From positions 47,528,001-47,592,000 of the forward strand of contig NC_090986.1 of NCBI RefSeq assembly GCF_041146395.1: 64,000 nt of DNA, read 5' to 3'. Under the pieces are notes generated by a model that saw only the letters and a list, made by a program, of their open reading frames with translations, made no database searches and was not told where the DNA came from. The position numbers and the translations under genes are program-made. Within the stretch, counting starts at the first letter, position 1. Each line of letters opens with the position of its first letter. Of this stretch, positions 46,941-59,507 are shown in pieces. Source of the DNA: Eulemur rufifrons. Taxonomy: Eukaryota > Chordata > Mammalia > Primates > Lemuridae.

Positions 46941-47774
46941 TATTTTGAAGCAATAGTAGACTACGTGCATAACTAATAGGTATAGAAAAGGAAAAGTAAG
47001 TAGTAAAGTAATGAGGAAACTACAAAAAAATCTACCAAATTAAACATAAAACAAATGAAAATATGGCAACCTGACCTAATTAGCATTTTTTCCTTGAAAA
47101 GAAAGAATAACTGTTTAAAATAAATTTATACATGCATAAATATATGTAAAATTGTACTATCATTTGCAATAAGTGCATATAGATTAGATTTTATAATTTA
47201 AAGACAGACTGGGTGATTACCATAAAACAAAACTGAACAAAATCAGGCTGTATGCCATTTTCAAAAAATATGTGATCCAAAAAAATATGATTTTACAGAG
47301 GAACTATATGATTTTATAACTTTCTTTTTTATAATTTTTATTTTCAAATTTAAATTTTATATAGAGTGGCTGAAATATACAATTATGGCTTTGGTCTGGA
47401 CATAGCCAAAGAGACTGGTGAAATGAATAGATAATTAAGAAATAAATTCCACTCTATATATTTATTTGCTAAATTAAAAAATTGAAAAGTCCATTTCAGT
47501 GTAAAAAGGATGAATCTTTATTGATGATGTTGACACATCTGCCTGTCTATATGGGAAAAAAATGATAATATGTCTACATCTCATGTAATATAAAATACAA
47601 TATTACTAAATAAAAGTAGTATGTTAAAAGTACAAAAACATAACACCAGAAAATCAAGGAAATTTCTTTTATAATATAAAATATTGAAAATACTAATAGC
47701 ATGCACCTAAACATTTACATTATATAAGCTCTACTAAGAATGTACAATGAAAATACAACCATTTCAATATAAAG
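46941..47774. other. No recognised element
   Basis: AT-rich unassigned DNA. Confidence 0.4.
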
Positions 47775-48255
47775 CTGTGCAAAGAATATGAATAGGAAAT
47801 TCGCAGAAACTGTAATAAGTACAAGAAAAGATGTTCAGCCTCACCAGTATTCAGGACAACACTAATTAAACAAAATTGGCAAGAATTAAGAAAAACATAA
47901 GGTTCTAATGCTGCCAGAGATTTATATCACTGATGCAAATATTTTTTAAAAAGCAATTCTAAAAATTTTGATAAAAATTAAAAATGCATACCATTTATCA
48001 AACAAGCCCCTTTGATGAAGCTGGACTTAGAAATAAAACCACTTATATATGGGAGAATGGATGCACACATATTGATTACCACATTGTTTATATTGGGAAA
48101 AACACTAAAAATAAAATGGATGTCAAGAATAATTGAGTAATGTATCAAATTGTATCAGATCAAATACCACATTGACTAATATTTTATTATTTAATAATGT
48201 CACATCAAATCATTAAAGAGGATGAATTAGAGTTCTACCATAATCATTATAATGC
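47775..48255 (+). mobile_element. Old L1 ORF2 3' fragment
   Basis: Sense text such as 'acaagaaaagatgttcagcc', 'tcaccagtattcaggacaac', 'gagaatggatgcacacatat', 'tgtttatattgggaaaaaca', 'taaaatggatgtcaagaata' parallels the end of L1 ORF2 (aaaagatgttcaacatcattagtcatt ... aactggaaacaacccaaatgtcc). Highly diverged with internal deletions, so an L1M or HAL1-type relic. Confidence 0.6.
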
Positions 48256-49262
48256 CTATGGCTAGATGTGGGGATTTGTATATATCAGGATGGTGTCCTA
48301 ATATTACTATATCAGGGTACTTTAGGAAAATTTTTAACCAAAGTTCAGTAAAAACTCTCTTTTGTCTGACCCCAACTTAATTAACTGATTCTTTTATAAG
48401 ACAATGTTGAAAGATTCTGGGTTCTGGGAGATTCTCAGGCAATTTTTTTTCTCAGAAAATTACCTTTGTATTCTATTTAAGATAATAATGAATAATTAGC
48501 CATTACCCTCTTCTTGTAAGGGATCTAATTTTTAATTGGTTGAAGTAAAACTGGAAACTATTCCCTATTTTAGAAGAGGAAGGTGATACAATTGCATCTA
48601 CAATCAACCTTTTCAGAATTGATATTGTCACTACTTTTTCCCCCCATGAGGTGAACTGCCTTATTTTATATCTACATGATTTCAAGTGAAAATATTTTAT
48701 TACATATTTTTTTCTCTTTTGAGCTACTAGGAGGCAGGCTTTATTATCCATCTGCTAACAGAAATAGTACAAAGTAGAAAAAATATGAAATTATCAAGAC
48801 ATATTGTAACATACAAATATGAAGAAATTCTCGGGTTTGTTATTCTCTTGTTATAATTATTTTTTGAAATGTGTGGGAATAGAACCACCTCAGCCTTGCT
48901 AACCCATGCTGTCACGGTCACTGTTATTAAGCCCATATGTTCAGGTAGGATTTTCAGATTGCAAAAGACTAAGAAGCCCCCTTGGCCTGGTGAGAAAGAG
49001 TTATCCAAAGTTTCCCTGGCACCTAATTTTATCTTTACTGTGTTTCCCCAACACGTTCAGATCAAATTTCTATTTTATAAAGATTGAAATTCTTAGAAAA
49101 TGTCAGAGAAATGCCTTATGAATATTCACATATGGTAAACTTAGTTGTCCATATTTGGCTCTTCTATCATATGTCTCTGTCTCAGGCTGGACTTTATTCT
49201 CTTTTCCCTGATCACAGTAACTCAGGGGCAACTGTAGGGGTAAGAGTTAGCACACCCTGGTG
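48256..49262. other. Unassigned sequence
   Basis: No family recognised. 48860-49090 is less AT-rich and open on both strands (frames of 71-93 codons), but the translations have no coding character. Confidence 0.35.
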
Positions 49263-49418
49263 CAGTAGTTTCCAACATTGTTCCTGGATGTCCTTGAGCC
49301 CCTAGGAAATGATTCAAGTATCTCAAAACATCGTTTTGCAATATGACATTTGTAGTGTGGTAATTAAAGAAAACACTCAGTGTGCTGTCAAATTTTAACG
49401 CATTGGAGAACACTGCTG
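49263..49418. mobile_element. Small hAT-like DNA transposon remnant
   Basis: Ends are near inverted repeats: 'cagtagtttccaacattg' at the left and the reverse complement of 'cattggagaacactgctg' at the right, resembling hAT termini (cagtggttctcaa). Length 156 bp. No matching 8-bp target duplication was seen, and the family is not identified. Confidence 0.45.
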
Positions 49419-50166
49419 CATTAACTTAAAATGTAAGGTTAATTTGCTTCTGTGCATCCTTCAATAAAGTTGCCCATGTCATCTTAGTAAATGTATTTGA
49501 AGGTTTTATAATATGTTATTGATTAGTGTAGTTGTAGCTCTACTCTAATCTTTTTATTTTATTTTTTAATTCCTTTATGAGCATTTCAACACCTTTAAAA
49601 TTAGCCAGCAAGTCATTTCTTAAATTGTTTACCTAATGTACCTAAACAGTAAATAAAGGTAGGAAACATCAGCTTATTGCTTACTCTCTTCAACATGTAA
49701 TGGTAATTTACACAATAGCTAGCAAATGCAAAAGAAGTCATTTTTATGAATAAAAATGATATAAGCAGTTTTAGCTTGTATTCATTGACTTTATAGGGAA
49801 AATGATATATTTTAATCTATAAAATATATATTCTTTGAATTATTGTTTTCATACATTTTATATATAAAATTTTGTTTGCAAAATTGGGTACCAGTTCTCT
49901 GGTGGTGGGGTAGGGATTACCTATGGCATAGTGAAAAGAAAACATGAAGAACTTGGGGCAGGGCAGGGAGGTCTTTGATACAATCTGGGCTTTCTATTAA
50001 GGTATTAGAAGTCTGAAGCTATAGATGTTCCAAGATAGGGCGACTGAACCTGAATAAAGCAATGTTATTAATATACATTCTATTTTCTATTAAATAAAAT
50101 GGTAGGAAATGATTTTATTTCTTTTTGTCTTTAATTGATTCCAAAATTTCTTTAGTTATAATGTAG
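49419..50166. other. No recognised element
   Basis: AT-rich. An in-frame stop at 50164-50166 precedes the coding-like stretch that follows. Confidence 0.35.
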
Positions 50167-50649
50167 ATTCCATCTAATTTTGCTATTTATCCAGAAACAA
50201 CTGCGAAGGACAAACTTCAAGATTCCAGTAAAGCCCAGAGTTTTCTTAGCTGGCAGATAGATAAGGATGATGACAGTTTTTACAAGAACTGGTATAAGAC
50301 GGGAGGCGACTTACCAGGGAGAGAAAAACTTGCATCCGCAGTTATCGAGATGATTTATTTTGGCCCCTGTGGCAATTTTTCCACACCTCATTGCCCTATC
50401 TAAAGATTTTTAAAAAAACATTATTTGGAAAAAAACTAATTGGGGATAAGATTATGTAATATTTTATTTAAGGATGATATAATTCTTGAAAAAATTGTTG
50501 TGCGTCTTTAAGGAAGGCATTTGAGACAACCATTCAGGGTCCTATTACCTGTCTCCTGTGTGGCTCATTGACTGCAAAATGATGATGAACTTGTACATGT
50601 TACAACCACGTACTTTGATGGATCTCCAAGAGGTAGCCGATCTTCTAAC
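50167..50649 (+). pseudogene. Coding-like island, unidentified gene fragment
   Basis: A 78-codon open frame without a start ATG at its head runs from 50167 to the stop at 50401-50403. Its residues are balanced and protein-like rather than the Phe/Lys/Ile-rich text of chance frames here (for example SFLSWQIDKDDDSFYKNWYK and TGGDLPGREKLASAVIEM). Five CpGs lie within 50202-50346, in an otherwise CpG-poor stretch. A possible splice acceptor 'gctatttatccag' ends at 50193. After a broken interval a second short frame (50572-50649) ends in HVTTTYFDGSPRGSRSSN and a stop, again with coding character. I do not recognise the protein. It could be one or two exons of an unannotated gene, or a decayed processed pseudogene with frameshifts. 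An Alu starts about 80 bp further on. Confidence 0.35.
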
Positions 50650-50661
50650 TAAACAATTCTA

Positions 50662-51041
<380 letters not shown>

Positions 51042-52174
51042 GCTATGACCCTAAATAAAAGGACATGTTACCAGTGACATTTTAAAAAGTGAACTCTTTA
51101 CTACAAGTTGTTACTTCAACTGAATACAAATTACTTTTTTGAAGTGGAACATTTGACAAATATTTTCGCTTGTGTGTGTTATTTAAAATGGTTTCTTTGT
51201 AATTTTTTAAAAAAATAATTGATTATTGTAATAAATATCAGTATTGAAGGTTTTCTTGCTTATTGGTTTGAGGGTCTCCTGTCTTCTTTGTCAATGTCAA
51301 ACCATCAGAAAAAGCAGTAATTATTTCTCGTTGTGATTTGTACCTAGCAGTCCCACTGCTCATCCTCTTTCCCTTTAATGGACTGTTTCTCGTCTATGCT
51401 ATGCAAGAAAACTTTGTAATCAAAGGTGCTGACATAGACTAACTGTAGCGTAAAAAGGCTGTGAATTAAATGCCTTAGGACCTATTTTATTAGTAAATTC
51501 TATAGAATTAAAAATATTGACAATGTGGTTTATTTGAATTTTTTATTGGTTGTTCTAAAGCATTTCTCAAGTAATTGAAACTATGTGTAACTTTAACACA
51601 GTGTTCAGAATTTCCCAAGTGCCCTAGGTGATCTTTCTTTCTTTCACACGCTAGCATTTTTCATCCACCTCCAGGTTGCTAACCATAGTTCTCATTCTGT
51701 CAGAGTCAGAGCGAAGGGGAAGAAGTAAAGGGTGAGAAAAGACTTCACTTTGGTGGTGCTGTCTCAAGATGGCAAGTGTTTAAAACTGATTCACTTTCAT
51801 GACATTTTAATAAATCTTGCATTTTCTATAAACGTTGATGATGTATTTTACTCTCACTGACTACTCCTCTTTCAGCTCGTGTTTTTTCCTGTGATGGACT
51901 CCACGCCAATTATCTTTCTTTTTGGATTCCATAGTTGTATTCTCCAAATATTCCTTTGGTGATATGTAAAGTGATTCAACCTGGTTTTTCCCTCATAGGA
52001 TCTCTCTCTCTATTTTCTTGGACATCTCAAAAGCTTTGATCTAATAAACTGTGGAGAGATGACTAATCCCTAAACAGCAACACTTTCCTTAGCTCTATTT
52101 ATAAAACATCTAGATAACAGGTTTCTTATTTTTCAGATCAGAAATCAGCATAGTAGGGCTCACTGTAGATTCAG
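51042..52174. other. Unassigned sequence
   Basis: No family or gene recognised. 51600-51780 is a less AT-rich patch ('gtgccctaggtgatctttct', 'cagagcgaaggggaagaagt'). Confidence 0.35.
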
Positions 52175-52355
52175 TCCACTGCTTGTTGGTGTAAATAAAG
52201 TTTTATTGATACTCGTGTCCATTACTTATATATCATCTATGGATGCTTTTGCATTATAAAGGCACAGTTGAACAATCATGACTGAAAGCATACAATCTGC
52301 AAAATCAAAAGTATTTACTGTCTAGCAGTATACAAAAAATCTTTGCTAACTCCTG
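52175..52355. mobile_element. hAT-class DNA transposon fragment
   Basis: 'gtaaataaagttttattgat', 'cgtgtccattacttatatat', 'catctatggatgcttttgca', 'ttataaaggcacagttgaac', 'tttactgtctagcagtatac', 'ctttgctaactcctg' follow the common non-autonomous hAT element with 'ataaagttttattggaacacag ... atggctgctttcgcgctacaa ... gtttgccgacccctg'. Diverged; exact family name not fixed. A 62-codon minus-strand frame overlaps it. Confidence 0.6.
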
Positions 52356-53178
52356 TTCTAGACACCTAGGATTGAAGTTAAACTTCACTCCACTGTGCTC
52401 TGAAAACATCTTGGGAAGCCTAACGAACTCTACTGGTGGGAATACTGAAGAACACTTGGAATAAATGTACACAATTTGAACTTCAAAAATCATTTTTTCA
52501 TATTCTCTTTATCACTGATGCCTGTGTGCTATAAACAAGGTTAGGACCTATTTTGACATCTAATATTTAATAATTTTACACTATAGTAGGACCCTTCAGT
52601 TGACATCTTGTTACAAATACAAAGTATTTACTAAGATGAACTACATCTTACCTCTCCCTTTTTTCCTTCTAAATCCTATGAAACTAGGACTTCTTTTCTA
52701 GAGCCATCTGTGTTCTATTTTTTTTTCCCAAAATTCTTCAAATAGAATTTCAAATTTCCCAAATTCTCATCAACAAGGAATGAGGAGTGACTTGCCTATT
52801 TGGAAAATTTAAAAAGAGACAGAGCAGAGATGTCTCAATTTATTTCTATCTCTATATTGTGTCTACCTGTTCAGAGAATGGGATGGAATTTTTCAGATCT
52901 TGTTCCATTTTTGAGGCTATGTGGCCAGACTCCAGCTATACATTCTAGATTCTAAATACACATTATCCACTGTAGATCTGGAGGCCGTGTGAGAAGTGTG
53001 TGTGAGGCAGCACTTTGGGGGAGTTTCTATTGCTGCAGTACCAAGAACTCTATCAGGTGCACCATCTAAGAGTTAAGATTTGAGAGAAAGTATTAGGGAT
53101 TTTGGTTATGTCATCATAGCTATGCTGGCTTCTCTAATCTGTTATAATCAATGACAAAGCTGATTTTTAAAGCTCATT
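52356..53178. other. No recognised element
   Basis: Mixed composition without an identifiable repeat or exon. Confidence 0.35.
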
Positions 53179-53537
53179 ATGGACTGAATGTTTGCATCAC
53201 TACAAAATTTATATGTTGAAACCTCACCCATGTATTAAGAGTATTAGGAGGTGAGGTCTTCTAAATGTAATTAGGTCATGAGGGTGGAGCCCTCACAGAT
53301 GGAATTAGTGCTCTTATAAAAGGAACCCCAGAGGGCTCTCTCACTCTCTTTCTTCCACAGGGTGAAGTGAGAAGTTGGCGGTCTACAACCTGAAAGACGG
53401 TCCTCACCAGGATGCAACCACGCTGGCACTCTGATTTTTAACTTCCAGTCCCCAGAACTGTGAGAAATAAGTTTCTTTGTTCTATAACCCACCTAGTCCA
53501 TGGTACTTTGTTACAGTAGGCAGTATTGACCAAGACA
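53179..53537 (+). mobile_element. MaLR LTR (MLT1/MST type), sense
   Basis: Follows the MaLR LTR order: 'tatggactgaatgtttgcat', 'atatgttgaaacctcaccca', 'gtattaggaggtgaggtctt', 'aattaggtcatgagggtgga', 'gccctcacagatggaattag', TATA-like 'cttataaaaggaacccc', 'ggtcctcaccaggatgcaac', 'ccagaactgtgagaaataag' (polyadenylation region), and the end 'gaccaagaca'. Nearly full-length solo LTR. A 73-codon minus-strand frame is its shadow. Confidence 0.9.
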
Positions 53538-53594
53538 AATCTCTATTTGCCACATTGCTTTTTTGGAGGGGAGAGAGGGTCTGCACTCAAAGGG

Positions 53595-53680
53595 CTGTGA
53601 GTCATTTCACATTCCTGATTCAACACAGCCCAGGTCATAAGTAGTAGGACTCAATAAACGCCAGCTCTTTTTATTCATAT
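53595..53680 (+). mobile_element. MIR SINE 3' end (tentative)
   Basis: 'cagcccaggtcataagtagt' followed by 'actcaataaacgccagctct' and 'tttttatt' resembles the MIR terminus (gcctggcacatagtaggcgctcaataaatgttagctattatt). Confidence 0.4.
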
Positions 53681-55097
53681 TTTTATGACAAACCATGGGT
53701 TCTGATTTTATACCTTAGAATCTGAAATTATCAAAGGGACAATATCATTCAAGGTGAATATGAAATCTTTATTTTTCTTTTTATCTCATCTTTCCTCTTA
53801 ATTTTTCTGTCACTTTTAACCTGATATTTTTAAATTTCAGGAGGTTTTCAGGTCATGGAGACTAAATAGGTCTTGACTAGCTTTCATCTGACACTTCTGC
53901 AATAGCCAAAGGCTATAATTTGAATATATTGAATATATAAATGAATATGTTATACACGTACATAAATATATACGTGTGTGTGTGCATATATCATATAAGT
54001 AGGATGACAGAGAGAAGAATCCATATAAGTACTTATAACATATATAGAGAAAATATATGACTCTGAAAAAAAGAGATGGACGTCATATGTTCCTGGTGGA
54101 CATGAGTTTCATTATTTTACCACTACACCTAGTATGTCATAACTTATGGCATTTTATCCCATTTGGCACATTACAAATTATTGTTTCAAAAAAATGTTTT
54201 CATAAATTTAAAGTTAAAGCAAGATAAAGTTTAGGGTTTTGGAAAGTTGACACTGCATTCTTATAAATGGCTGACCTTCTTCGTGCTTATCTGAAATAAA
54301 ATGGATTTAATAATCTCTTGATTGCTTGCAAATCTCTAAATCTAGTTGCTGCAGAAAAAAAGTGAACAATCAATATTTTATCCTCATATGACTGACAATG
54401 ACATTAAATTCTATCTAGTAGAAAAAATAAAACAGTAAATGTATTTGAGTTGAAATAAAATCTGGAATACTTTATTCACAGCTGGCATCTCTCTTTTGAG
54501 ATGCTTTATATTTTGCCAAGCTACCTTAAAAGTTGTCTAGAACAAGGTGAGATACAGACACGCGCGCACACACACTCATTCAAAGTCACATTCATTTCCA
54601 CAAAAAGAATGAATAAAGTAAGCATTAAAAGAATGTCTCTAACAGCAATTTTATTTTGTAAAAAGAAGACCCTTCAAAGAATAATATCACAATAAAAAGC
54701 ATCAACACTCTATGTCCCAGTTTTCAAATTTCATGTTGATATCTTAAGTTCATTTAAAAGAGTCTCTTTCACTTCCCTTGAACATTTTTTGAAAGTGGGA
54801 CAAGAGCTGCATAATTAAACTGCAAACAAAAATACATTGTATCATATCATCGCAGAGCTGAAGGTTTTCATAAATGATCTCGTTTTAACCCCTTATTTAA
54901 CACTATAGAAACATTTAGCATTGTGGTTTTCCCAAAGTTAGAGACGCAGGCTTTCTGACTCTTGAGGCTGTGTCCTCAGCTACCTGATTCTTAACAAAAA
55001 CAACAACAAAAATTCAGCAATTTCAATGGGGAACTGGTGATATTTGTCTCAATTTTATCATTATTTCCAGATTTCTTCATTAGCATTACCAAATGTT
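53681..55097. other. AT-rich DNA, nothing recognised
   Basis: Only small alternating GT/CG-CA runs (near 53975 and 54560). Confidence 0.4.
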
Positions 55098-55304
55098 TTA
55101 TTCAACTATTTCCCTTCCATCTTTTTCTTCAAACACAGCAATTTCTTTGGCAAACATAGCATCCACAAGCACACTTGGGTGTATCTCTGGGGTTTCTGGC
55201 AATTGGCATTTTAAGATAAGCATACAAAGGGAGATGGCTTCAGGGTAAGATATCTTGGCAACATTCAATTTTTGTCTCATATAAAGGAACATGGCTTCCT
55301 CTCA
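55098..55304 (-). pseudogene. Coding-like island, unidentified gene fragment
   Basis: Minus-strand open frame of about 67 codons ending in TAA at 55098-55100. An in-frame TGA lies just upstream of the EEAM start, at about 55305. The translation has normal protein composition and no low-complexity bias (for example MRQKLNVAKISYPEAISLCM, CQLPETPEIHPSVLVDAMFA and KEIAVFEEKDG). Upstream on the minus strand 'ttttattggagtacag' could be a 3' splice site ending near 55319, although the upstream TGA would then lie inside the exon. No domain is recognised. It may be a terminal exon, or part of a decayed gene or processed pseudogene. The frame lies on the opposite strand from the island at 50167. Confidence 0.35.
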
Positions 55305-55319
55305 GGCAGCTGTACTCCA

Positions 55320-57739
55320 ATAAAAGATTAGAACAGTTATGAAAGACTTCTTTTTAGTCATCACAAATGATACTTCAAAAATGATACATCACAAATTATA
55401 CTTTTTGCCTTTACATTTTTGTATAAAACTTTAGCTTAGAACAATTGGTGAGAAAAAAAAAAGAACCACAAAATAGTATTAGATATCTAGAGACAGTTTA
55501 ACAAAGTATTGTCTATCAGAAACACCTAATATAACAACTGTATAAGAATAATTTTTAAATGTATGTCCACGTACACCTAAATCATGGTAAACTGTGTTTC
55601 TGTTCTCAGTTTGTCATTTTCATACAAACAGATGCCTCCTAAATGCCTAATGAGATTCATGTCCTTCTTTTTTTCTTCCTTCCTTTTTTCTTTTTGAAAC
55701 TTTTGATTTTTATGAAAGAGGCAAAGATATCCTTATTATTATTTAAAAATAGATATGCATTTCTGGGTGTGAAGCATAACTTCTCAACATTTTGTTCCCT
55801 CAGATTTCACACTGATGGCAGTGAAAACAACAAAATGAATTGGGGATGTTGAAGAAGACTTGTAAACAAAGCAGTTTGACTTTGTATCCAAATATTTTAT
55901 GACATATTAAATGAAATAGAAACAATTTCTTCCTTATCAATAATGGAAAGTGATTAGACCATCGCTTAAATAAAATTGCTCTAGATATATTACTCTTTTG
56001 AAGTAGAATGAAAACAGCATTTCAAATTCACGTAGTTATTCTCTCCTGTAACCTTTCTCTTCATTGCCCTATTCCCAGATTGCTGGTTGTAAAGGACAGA
56101 TTCCTGAAATAGATAATTCTACAAGGACAGAATCACCACTATGTAAACTTTGAAGAAAGATATAAATATGCTAGAGATTTGGAGTTTAATCACAATTGCA
56201 GCATTGAATTCTACTTGAACCTGGCTGGTGGGCAAGAGAATCTTCTGCTCAGTTTTGCTTTCAATTTACCAACTTAATACAATGTTTCTTCCTAATAGTG
56301 AAAATAATCGGAATCTCTGCTACCTTCTACGAAGTGCATGAATTATATGAGAGCAGAGGAAGAAAAATATGTATCAAGATGAACAATCCACTCAGATTAT
56401 AAAGAAACATTTCCTTAAAAATAATCTCCTATTTGTTAACCTGTTCTATTTTATAATCTGCCACCACATAGGGCAGTTATAAAAAAGATAAAATATTAAT
56501 AATACATAGATTCAACCAGTAACTTTAGTTCAACCCACTACTTTCTTTAGTAACTTTATATGAATTTTGTCTGTGCTTAAATGAACTAGGCAAAATTACT
56601 ATATTTTCAGAGTTTTGGTCCCACCTGGTGTTGCTCTTACCAAAATAATGACTGGTTGGCTGTTATGATGATATATATCTAATATATGTTGGTGTAGAGC
56701 AAGAGAGATGAAGTATACAGATCCATGTCTTATGAATCCTCTTTATGCTTCAAAATGATACATCTAGCTCTAGGAAGGAATAGACATGATTTCATTCAAT
56801 GCCAGAATCTGATATCCTGGGCACTCAACTCTGTCTGTTCTTGATATGCCCAGATACAGTGGTCTCCTCACCATGACCAGAGCACAGATCTCTCTCTAAC
56901 TTCATGTCCCCTTAGGGCATATTAGGAAATCTGGGTCCCTTGCATAACATAAACTAAGCCACGAGGGACAAGGGTCACCTAAATTGCTTTCATCTGCTGA
57001 AATCACTGAATATTTTTACCACATACAGTTACAAATGAACTTTTTTTGGATTTTCTTCTAATAGTTTCCAGACAGTGTTTACCATTAGCTGCTCTGTCAT
57101 CCCGGGTTTCATGTCTTGGCCTTTCTCCTTTTTCTACAATTCTCTCCAACAAGAAGTGTTCAAATTTGTCTTTTTTATTTCTTCATGCTTATGTCTTTTT
57201 AGTCATTTCCTGGGCAAATAGTAAAACTCTAGTGTAAAGTTAATCAGGATAGATACAGAAATTTGAAAATCCTTTATTTCTCAATGAAGTCTGACTTTCA
57301 AACTTCTTGTCTGTTATATGGGAATTAAGAAACTGACTACTCATTTTTGTGTTTGAATTTCTGGTCTAGCAATCCTATAACTTCCCTCTCTTCATTAGCT
57401 CCCCTCTCCACTAGAAGGCTAACTAACCAAAGTGCAAAAAGAAAAGTATAGGAATATACTTCAATTAATTCTTTTAATATATATGTAACTACTAAATGCA
57501 TAGTTTGATTAAATATCAATATTTGATACATTTCAATGTTTATATAAAATGTTATTGCTTAGAGTATAAGAGATATGAAGGCTATGACCTTTTTCAACTT
57601 TATAATAAATAAAAAAGCTTTATAATAAACGAAGAAAGGTATAAATTGATTAAATGTGGTAGAGAAATACTTGAGAAAATATAAATAAGACAAGCTAAAA
57701 CAGATCACATAGATTTAAATACATCGTGCATTATATTCC
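55320..57739. other. AT-rich DNA, nothing recognised
   Basis: No repeat family or gene. A pyrimidine tract lies at 55662-55695 and a less AT-rich patch at 56800-56990. Frames at 55643, 57046 and 57337 lack coding character. Confidence 0.4.
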
Positions 57740-58380
57740 TGCATAGAACAGCCTAGTTCAAATCTCTCCTTTGTTTTCCATACACCACTGCTCTAGAGTA
57801 GATCTTCATTATTGCTCCCCTGTCCCAAGACAACATACTTCCTGTTCTAAATCCCTGCTTCTATTTCTATGACCTTTTCTTCTACTAAGGACATGACCAT
57901 ACTTCATTTTCACTAAACACAATTCTATGTCAAACTCATTGCACTAGCTTTCCTCCATAGTGCTTTTATTTTTTTAATTCTCTTCTACCTAGTCATTAAC
58001 ATGTTGTCCCAGAGGGTTAACATTTTTTTTTGTCTTCTCTTTTCTTCATAATTACAATCATCTTTTTACTGATTACTCACTATTTCCTATCCAGTCCACT
58101 GGAAAGTTTTAGACTGGAAAGTCTTAGACATAAGCAAGCCATGCAGTGCAGATATTCCAGACAAAACAATCTCAAAATTGAAGGAATCTTCCCCCAACAT
58201 CTGTGTAATCACGTGTATTACTTTAATTCTATTGATGGCATCACCATCCCCCTCGTATCAGGGCCTTGCATATCACTTCTAATTCCAAACTATCTTTTCA
58301 TGAAAAAATTTTCTAATGGCCCATTCAACAGCACTCCAACCTCATTTGTCTTCTCAGCGCATTTTTTTATTTTATTTTTT
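57740..58380 (+). mobile_element. L2 LINE fragment, sense
   Basis: 'tcaaaattgaaggaatcttc', 'cccccaacatctgtgtaatc', 'ctattgatggcatcaccatc' parallel L2 (atgtccaaaactgaactcttgatcttccccccc ... tcagttaatggcaccaccatcc). The upstream pyrimidine-rich part from 57740 is less certain. The 139-codon frame at 58030-58449 lies within this and is not a gene. Confidence 0.5.
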
Positions 58381-58693
58381 TCCCTGCTGAACCCACCAAT
58401 TAGAAAAGCTAAGCTTATTTATATAAAGCAAGGGATAACACCATCTTGACAAATTTTAGCACTGTAATAAAAGGTAAAAAATAGTTAAGGCATTTATAGG
58501 GATTTGGTGTCTGGGTTCAAGAAACTGGTTTGTTTTGGGACAAATCCAAAACAATATTTTAGAACTATGAGGTAAGATCTCTGAGGCAAGTTTTAAAAAG
58601 CTGGTTTTGGGAATTTTAAATATGTTGTTTATATGGAAGTACAAACTACCATCTTGATTAAGACATTTGATTGCCCAGATAAGAAAACTGTTT

Positions 58694-58723
58694 GCACACA
58701 CAAACACACACACACACACACAA
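58694..58723. repeat. (CA)n microsatellite
   Basis: About 14 CA units with one AA interruption. Minus-strand frames crossing it show a Cys-Val run and are artefacts. Confidence 0.9.
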
Positions 58724-58734
58724 ATGGTTTCCAA

Positions 58735-59099
58735 TAATTTCCTAAAAGAAACAGTAAAATTATTGATGCTTTACAACCTTGACTTCTGGAAAGAACTTTC
58801 TTGAGCAAGTAGATAGGTTGGCATAAGATGTTTTCAAATTTGAGGCCAGATATTCTCAAATCTGAGTCTCAAGAGCTAATGTTGATGCTGATGGGCTCAA
58901 ATCTCAGTCCCTGACCATTGTCATTATCCAATCTGAGCTGAATTCATTCAGTTTGTACTCACTACTCAACCAAGCTTCAAGAGTGCTCAAATTATACCAA
59001 GGGATCAGATTCTACCCTATGTGAAGAAAATACAGACCGTATATAGATATGAGCTAAATTGCTTAATTTAATTATTTATTTATCTGTTTTCCAATTTTT
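58735..59099. other. Unassigned, possibly ERV 3' region
   Basis: Lies downstream (in minus-strand sense) of retroviral env-like text, where a 3' LTR would be expected, but no LTR signals were recognised. Confidence 0.3.
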
Positions 59100-59420
59100 T
59101 ATATTATCGAAGATCACAGAATGTTCTAGGATGTAAGAATTGTATTCTTCACCTAAGATGGAACATTGTCCTTCTAAAGAAGTCAAATTAGATCAAAGGA
59201 TGTTCTGTTTTGGTGAGCTACTGTTACAACCTGATGAAATTCTAAGGCAAGTTGTTCTCTGGCCTCAGTGATCTTGTCTGGCTTCTTAGTCGTTATCTGA
59301 ACCACAGAATGCAGACATGTAGACTTTTCCCCAATTTGGGGGCCCCTTGTAAAGTGTGAAATGAAGAAACTTGAAGACAGTCCAAAACTTTTTTGTCGGT
59401 GTTTGAGTTTTGCAGTCACA
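59100..59420 (-). pseudogene. ERV env transmembrane-like remnant
   Basis: A minus-strand frame of 78 codons (59419-59183), then a shift of frame, gives text faintly like the ectodomain of a class I retroviral transmembrane envelope subunit. It lies on the same strand and downstream of the pol remnant at 60139-63300, as env should. Frameshifts and stops break it, so it is non-functional. Assignment rests on weak similarity and position. Confidence 0.35.
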
Positions 59421-59469
59421 AATCAAAGACTAGATTTTCACCTTCATCAATTAAGTTATCAAGCAATCT

Positions 59470-59507
59470 CTCTCCCTCTTTTTCTTTCTTTCTTTTTTTT
59501 TTTTTTT
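59470..59507. repeat. Pyrimidine tract with long T run
   Basis: ctct/tttc repeats followed by about 15 T. It might be the antisense A tail of a lost retroelement, but no element is attached. Confidence 0.8.

Noticed and set aside
58030..58449. 139-codon open frame
   Set aside because: Overlaps L2-like sequence and is rich in Phe/Ser/Leu from pyrimidine-rich DNA; not a gene.
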